Below are positions 5,372-9,155 of a DNA stretch of 9,155 bases, in pieces. Numbering within the stretch: position 1 is the stretch's first letter; each line of letters begins with the position of its first letter. The notes below the pieces were generated by a model. That model was not told the origin of the DNA. It ran no database searches and saw only the letters and a program-made list of their open reading frames with translations. This stretch comes from Fluviibacter sp041311015 (lineage in GTDB: Bacteria > Pseudomonadota > Gammaproteobacteria > Burkholderiales > Rhodocyclaceae), in the NCBI GenBank assembly GCA_041311015.1, contig JBFYKG010000056.1:1-9155 (forward strand), written 5' to 3'. Position numbers and translations under genes: made by a program.

Positions 5372-7844
5372 CTGCTACAGCCGGGACACTGGCAGCCGCC
5401 GCTTCTGCCGGGGGTTCGACGGTGTCTGGCAGTGGCACTGGCTGGCTGGCCAGGGCGTTTTCCAGGACCTCGTCGATCCACTTAACCGGCACGATCTCGA
5501 TCCGACCCTTGATGGTATCGGGGATCTCGGCCAGATCCTTGACGTTTTCATGCGGAATCAGCGCCTTGCTGATGCCGCCACGCACCGCCGCCAGCAGTTT
5601 CTCCTTGAGGCCGCCAATGGCCAGCACTTCGCCCCGCAGGGTGATCTCGCCGGTCATGGCCACATCACAACGCACCGGGATGCCACTCAATGCGGACACG
5701 ATGGCCGTGGTGATGGCAATCCCTGCCGACGGGCCATCCTTGGGTGTGGCGCCTTCGGGAAAATGCACGTGCAGATCGGTCTTCTCGAAGACATCGTCCT
5801 TGATACCCAGACGGCGCGCCCGCGCACGGACCACCGTACGGGCAGCCTCGACCGATTCCTTCATCACGTCGCCGAGCGAACCGGTGCGTTGAACCACCCC
5901 CTTGCCCGGCATGGAGGCCACTTCGATGGTGAGCAGCTCACCCCCCACTTCGGTCCAGGCCAGACCAGTCACCTGACCGATCTGGTTTTCCTTTTCGGCA
6001 ATGCCGAAGGTAAAGCGACGAACGCCCAGGAACTTGTCCAGATTCTTCGGGGTGACCTGAATACGCGACGTGGCACCCTTCTTCTTGAGCAACAGTGTCT
6101 TGACCACCTTGCGACAGATCTTGGAGAGCTCGCGCTCGAGCGAACGCACACCCGCCTCGCGCGTGTAATAACGCACGATGTCACGAATCGCCGCTTCGCT
6201 CACCGAAATCTCGGCAGCCTTCAGGCCATTGTTCTTGATCTGCTTGGGCAGCAGATAGCGCATGGCAATGCTGACCTTCTCGTCTTCGGTATAACCCGAC
6301 AGACGAATGATCTCCATCCGGTCGAGCAACGGACCCGGCAGATTCAGGCTATTGGCGGTGGCCACGAACATCACATCCGACAGATCAAAATCGACTTCGA
6401 CGTAGTGATCCTGGAAGGTATGGTTCTGTTCGGGATCGAGCACTTCAAGGAGCGCCGACGACGGATCACCCCGGAAGTCCTGACCCATCTTATCGACTTC
6501 ATCGAGCAGAAAGAGCGGATTCCGCACCCCCACCTTGGTCAGGCTGGTGAGAATCTTCCCCGGCATCGAACCGATGTAGGTACGACGGTGGCCGCGGATC
6601 TCGGCCTCATCTCGCACGCCACCCAGTGCCATGCGCACGAACTTGCGATTGGTGGCTTTGGCAATCGACTGACCGAGCGAGGTCTTACCCACGCCCGGGG
6701 GACCCACCAGACAGAGGATCGGCGCTTTAACCTTGTCGACGCGCTGTTGCACGGCGAGGTATTCGATGATGCGGTCTTTCACCCGCTCCAGGCCGTAGTG
6801 ATCCTGATTGAGGATCTTCTCGGCGCCGGCCAGATCTTTGCTGACACGCGTTTTCTTTTTCCAGGGCAGCCCCACCAGCGTATCGATGAAGTTACGCACG
6901 ACCGTGGCTTCCGCCGACATCGGCGACATCAGCTTGAGTTTCTTGAGCTCGGATTCGGCCTTCTTGAGTGCTTCCTTGCTCATACCGGCGGCCTTGATCT
7001 TCTTCTCGAGCTCCTCGAGATCCGCGCCCTCTTCGCCTTCGCCCAGCTCTTTCTGGATCGCCTTGACCTGTTCGTTCAGGTAGTACTCGCGTTGCGACTT
7101 TTCCATCTGGCGCTTAACGCGCCCGCGGATACGCTTTTCCACCTGCAGGATATCGATCTCCGATTCCAGCTGGCCCAGCAGACGTTCCGTACGCTCGCGC
7201 ACACTGAGCAGTTCCAGAATTTCCTGCTTCTGTTCCAGACGCAGCGGCAGATGCGCGGCGATGGTGTCGCACAGACGACCCGTGTCATCGATACCCGAGA
7301 TCGACGACAGGATCTCCGGGGGAATCTTCTTGTTCAGCTTGATGTACTGATCAAATTGCGCCACCAGCGCACGGCGCATGGCCTCGACTTCGTTGTCTTC
7401 GTTGTGATCGCTATCGAGCCCAGTCAAACGTGCAAAGTACAGATCGTCCTGCGCATCAATCCCATCAATGCGCGCACGGCGAGTACCTTCGACCAGCACT
7501 TTGACGGTACCATCGGGCAACTTGAGGAGCTGCAGAATATTAGCAACGCAACCAACCTCGTAGAGCGCATCCGGGCCGGGATCATCATCGGCGGCCGACT
7601 TCTGTGCAACAAGCACAACGGCCTTGTTGGCCTCCATGGCCAGCTCCAGCGCCTTGATCGACTTCGGACGACCGACAAACAACGGAATGACCATCTGCGG
7701 GAAAACCACGACGTCACGCAACGGCAGCATCGGCAGGCGTGCCGTTTCACCGGGCTGCAGCACAAAGCTTTTAGTCGCGCCTTCTGCCTGGTCGTTCTGG
7801 TCGTCGTCAGCTTGGACTTCGGGGTTTTCAGTGTGGTCCGTCAT
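5352..7844 (-). CDS. lon: ATP-dependent protease La (Lon)
   Basis: Lon is a cytoplasmic homohexameric AAA+ serine protease that degrades misfolded proteins and short-lived regulators. The complete 830-residue product has the LonA order. The N-terminal substrate-binding domain begins at PMLPLRDVVVFP (about 38-49) and is followed by a long coiled-coil (about 205-305, rich in Glu and Lys). The AAA+ module has Walker A GPPGVGKT (381-388), Walker B FLLDEVDK (445-452) and a sensor-2 segment EAGVRSLER (563-571). The protease domain has catalytic Ser706 in PKDGPSAG and Lys749 in GGLKEK, 43 residues apart as in E. coli (Ser679/Lys722). It is longer than E. coli Lon (784) through an acidic N-terminal extension of about 27 residues and an Ala/Pro-rich C-terminal tail (about 801-830). 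The ATG at 7844 has AGGA nine bases upstream. It lies 108 bases after clpX, which is the conserved order, and has a heat-shock-like promoter in the gap. The gene uses no TTA, CTA or TCA codons, which leaves a long antisense frame open. Confidence 0.98.
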   Translation of the reverse strand: MTDHTENPEVQADDDQNDQAEGATKSFVLQPGETARLPMLPLRDVVVFPQMVIPLFVGRPKSIKALELAMEANKAVVLVAQKSAADDDPGPDALYEVGCVANILQLLKLPDGTVKVLVEGTRRARIDGIDAQDDLYFARLTGLDSDHNEDNEVEAMRRALVAQFDQYIKLNKKIPPEILSSISGIDDTGRLCDTIAAHLPLRLEQKQEILELLSVRERTERLLGQLESEIDILQVEKRIRGRVKRQMEKSQREYYLNEQVKAIQKELGEGEEGADLEELEKKIKAAGMSKEALKKAESELKKLKLMSPMSAEATVVRNFIDTLVGLPWKKKTRVSKDLAGAEKILNQDHYGLERVKDRIIEYLAVQQRVDKVKAPILCLVGPPGVGKTSLGQSIAKATNRKFVRMALGGVRDEAEIRGHRRTYIGSMPGKILTSLTKVGVRNPLFLLDEVDKMGQDFRGDPSSALLEVLDPEQNHTFQDHYVEVDFDLSDVMFVATANSLNLPGPLLDRMEIIRLSGYTEDEKVSIAMRYLLPKQIKNNGLKAAEISVSEAAIRDIVRYYTREAGVRSLERELSKICRKVVKTLLLKKKGATSRIQVTPKNLDKFLGVRRFTFGIAEKENQIGQVTGLAWTEVGGELLTIEVASMPGKGVVQRTGSLGDVMKESVEAARTVVRARARRLGIKDDVFEKTDLHVHFPEGATPKDGPSAGIAITTAIVSALSGIPVRCDVAMTGEITLRGEVLAIGGLKEKLLAAVRGGISKALIPHENVKDLAEIPDTIKGRIEIVPVKWIDEVLENALASQPVPLPDTVEPPAEAAAASVPAVAAPPVRH

Positions 7845-7865
7845 TCGTCTTGTTCCTGATTCATT

Positions 7866-7891
7866 CTCTAGGGCGTTCCCGCTCTTTCAAG
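7866..7891 (-). promoter_or_regulatory. Candidate heat-shock promoter of lon
   Basis: On the minus strand CTTGAAA (7891-7885) is a perfect match to the RpoH -35 element. Eleven bases later CCCTAGAG (7873-7866) is a partial match to the CCCCATnT -10. The spacer contains GCGGGAACGCCC, reminiscent of the GGGGGAAACATCCCC around the E. coli lon heat-shock promoter (from memory). The spacing is short and the -10 is imperfect. The same TTGAAA could also serve sigma-70 with GAGAAT (four of six) 16 bases on, but that start would cut into the ribosome binding site. The RpoH reading predicts a leader of about 15 bases before the lon ATG. It is likely a promoter region; the sigma factor is an inference. 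Confidence 0.45.
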
Positions 7892-7899
7892 GGGCGGGA
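7877..7899 (-). repeat. Inverted repeat flanking the lon -35 element
   Basis: TCCCGC (7899-7894) and GCGGGA (7882-7877) form a perfect 6-bp dyad whose 11-base centre holds the CTTGAAA -35 candidate. It could be an operator site or an RNA hairpin in clpX read-through transcripts. It is not the CIRCE sequence (TTAGCACTC and its complement) or the HspR site, and it has no T-tract, so it is not a typical terminator. Confidence 0.4.
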
Positions 7900-7922
7900 C
7901 ATGTCGCGGAGTTGGGGGCGAA

Positions 7923-7949
7923 ATGGCCGAATTCAACTGCATCGGCCAT
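7923..7949 (-). other. Stem-loop immediately after clpX
   Basis: Starting four bases after the clpX stop codon, ATGGCCGA (7949-7942) pairs perfectly with TCGGCCAT (7930-7923) across an 11-nt loop. Only TTT and then C follow on the minus strand, so it is at best a weak intrinsic terminator. It may act as a partial terminator or mRNA-stabilising hairpin that sets the ratio of clpX to lon expression. The structure is clear; the role is inferred. Confidence 0.55.
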
Positions 7950-7952
7950 GGC

Positions 7953-9155
7953 TCAGCTGGCCTGGGCCTGCGCCCCCTCCTGCAACACATACAGCGGTTT
8001 GCTGTCACCGATAATCGCGGCTTCCTCGACGACCACCTTGGCAATATCGGTACTACCCGGCAGGTCGTACATGGTGTCGAGCAAGGTTGCTTCCACGATC
8101 GAACGCAGACCACGAGCACCCGTCTTGCGTTCCAGAGCACGCTTGGCAATGGCCTTGAGCGCCTCCGGGCGGAACTCCAGATCCACACCCTCCATCTGGA
8201 ATAGTTTCTGGTACTGCTTGGTCAGTGCGTTCTTAGGCTCGGTCAGAATACGAATCAGCGCCGCCTCTTCGAGTTCGTCCAGCGTCGCCACCACAGGCAG
8301 ACGCCCAATCAGTTCCGGGATCAGTCCATACTTGATCAGGTCTTCCGGCTCCACAACCTTAAGCAATGTTGTAATGGCCTTTTCTTCCTTGCCGGTCACT
8401 TCGGCACCGAAGCCGATCCCGGTCTTCTCGGTCCGGTTACGGATGACCTTGTCGATGCCTTCAAACGCGCCACCGCAGATAAAGAGGATGTTGGTTGTGT
8501 CTACTTGAACAAAATCCTGATTCGGATGTTTGCGGCCACCCTGTGGTGGCACCGCAGCCACGGTGCCTTCGATCAGTTTGAGCAGCGCCTGTTGCACACC
8601 CTCACCCGACACATCGCGGGTGATTGACGGGTTATCCGACTTACGCGAGATCTTGTCGATCTCATCGATATACACAATCCCCTGGCGCGCCTTTTCGACA
8701 TCGTAGTCACACTTCTGCAGCAGCTTCTGGATGATGTTCTCGACGTCTTCGCCGACATAACCCGCCTCAGTCAACGTGGTGGCATCCGCCATCACGAAAG
8801 GCACATCGAGCAACCGGGCCAGCGTTTGCGCCAGCAGCGTCTTGCCCGAACCGGTCGGACCGATCAGCAGAATGTTCGACTTCGACAGCTCGACACCATC
8901 ATCCTTAGCCGACGGCAAACGCAGGCGCTTGTAATGGTTGTACACCGCCACCGCCAGAATCTTTTTAGCGGCTTCCTGACCGATCACGTATTCGTCCAAC
9001 GTGTCGCGAATCTCACGCGGTGTCGGCAAGCCTTCCCGTGCAACCCGGGCTGCCTCCTCGACCTCGTCCTGAACGATGTCGGCACACAGGTCAATACATT
9101 CATCACAGATGAAGACCGAGGGTCCGGCGATCAGTTTCTTGACCTCGTGCTGGCT
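7953..9155 (-). CDS. clpX: ATP-dependent Clp protease ATP-binding subunit ClpX (N-terminus outside window)
   Basis: ClpX is the hexameric AAA+ unfoldase that recognises tagged or regulatory proteins and feeds them to ClpP in the cytoplasm. The frame is open from the window edge, giving 400 visible residues. By comparison with the E. coli protein (424) about 20 are missing, including the first CxxC of the zinc-binding domain. The visible part starts at SQHEVKKLIAGPS and keeps the second zinc pair (CDEC, visible residues 17-20). The AAA+ core has Walker A GPTGSGKT (99-106), the GYVG pore loop (132-135), Walker B VYIDEID (161-167), the RKH loop (208-210), the IGF tripeptide that docks into ClpP (247-249) and the sensor-2 segment GARGLRS (346-352). 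A shorter reading starting at a TTG at 9029 is wrong, because conserved ClpX sequence continues upstream of it. The IGF motif means a ClpP partner exists, and clpP is expected just beyond the right edge. A stem-loop follows the stop codon. Confidence 0.98.
   Translation of the reverse strand, partial: SQHEVKKLIAGPSVFICDECIDLCADIVQDEVEEAARVAREGLPTPREIRDTLDEYVIGQEAAKKILAVAVYNHYKRLRLPSAKDDGVELSKSNILLIGPTGSGKTLLAQTLARLLDVPFVMADATTLTEAGYVGEDVENIIQKLLQKCDYDVEKARQGIVYIDEIDKISRKSDNPSITRDVSGEGVQQALLKLIEGTVAAVPPQGGRKHPNQDFVQVDTTNILFICGGAFEGIDKVIRNRTEKTGIGFGAEVTGKEEKAITTLLKVVEPEDLIKYGLIPELIGRLPVVATLDELEEAALIRILTEPKNALTKQYQKLFQMEGVDLEFRPEALKAIAKRALERKTGARGLRSIVEATLLDTMYDLPGSTDIAKVVVEEAAIIGDSKPLYVLQEGAQAQAS

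Noticed and set aside
7624..8508. A 294-codon plus-strand frame across the lon-clpX junction.
   Set aside because: It is antisense to two firmly identified genes and the intergenic promoter region, and is Ser/Arg/Ala-rich in the way shadow frames are.

Overview
The window reads as ordinary chromosome from a moderately GC-rich gammaproteobacterium (inferred from ClpX and Lon residues and a tRNA-Val very close to the Gammaproteobacteria forms). It is mostly a protein and RNA quality-control block on the minus strand. No phage, insertion sequence, CRISPR array or defence module is visible. I found no clearly new system; the interesting material is regulatory and architectural.

Layout on the plus strand: positions 1-1567 hold two major facilitator superfamily (MFS) transporter genes in tandem, the first cut by the window edge. 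Layout on the minus strand, in transcription order from the right edge: clpX (N-terminus cut off), lon, a DEAD-box RNA helicase of the RhlE type with a very long disordered tail, cbpA (DnaJ-class co-chaperone), cbpM (CbpA modulator) and a tRNA-Val(UAC). The two strands converge at a hairpin terminator (1567-1601) whose T-tract lies on the minus strand, directly after the tRNA.

The minus-strand genes share a theme. ClpX unfolds substrates for ClpP, Lon degrades misfolded proteins, CbpA delivers clients to DnaK, CbpM restrains CbpA, and the helicase remodels RNA. RpoH (sigma-32)-like promoter matches lie in front of both lon and cbpA, so part of the block may be heat-inducible. The order clpX-lon is the widely conserved one (clpP would be expected just beyond the right edge). 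The gene after lon is the helicase rather than hupB, which follows lon in Escherichia coli.

Non-coding stretches: 5037-5351 (between lon and the helicase) has no convincing gene but several inverted repeats, which suggests a structured lon 3' end and a long helicase leader. Positions 7845-7952 (clpX-lon) hold a perfect 8-bp stem-loop and the lon promoter region. Positions 3092-3239 hold the helicase terminator and the cbpA promoter region.
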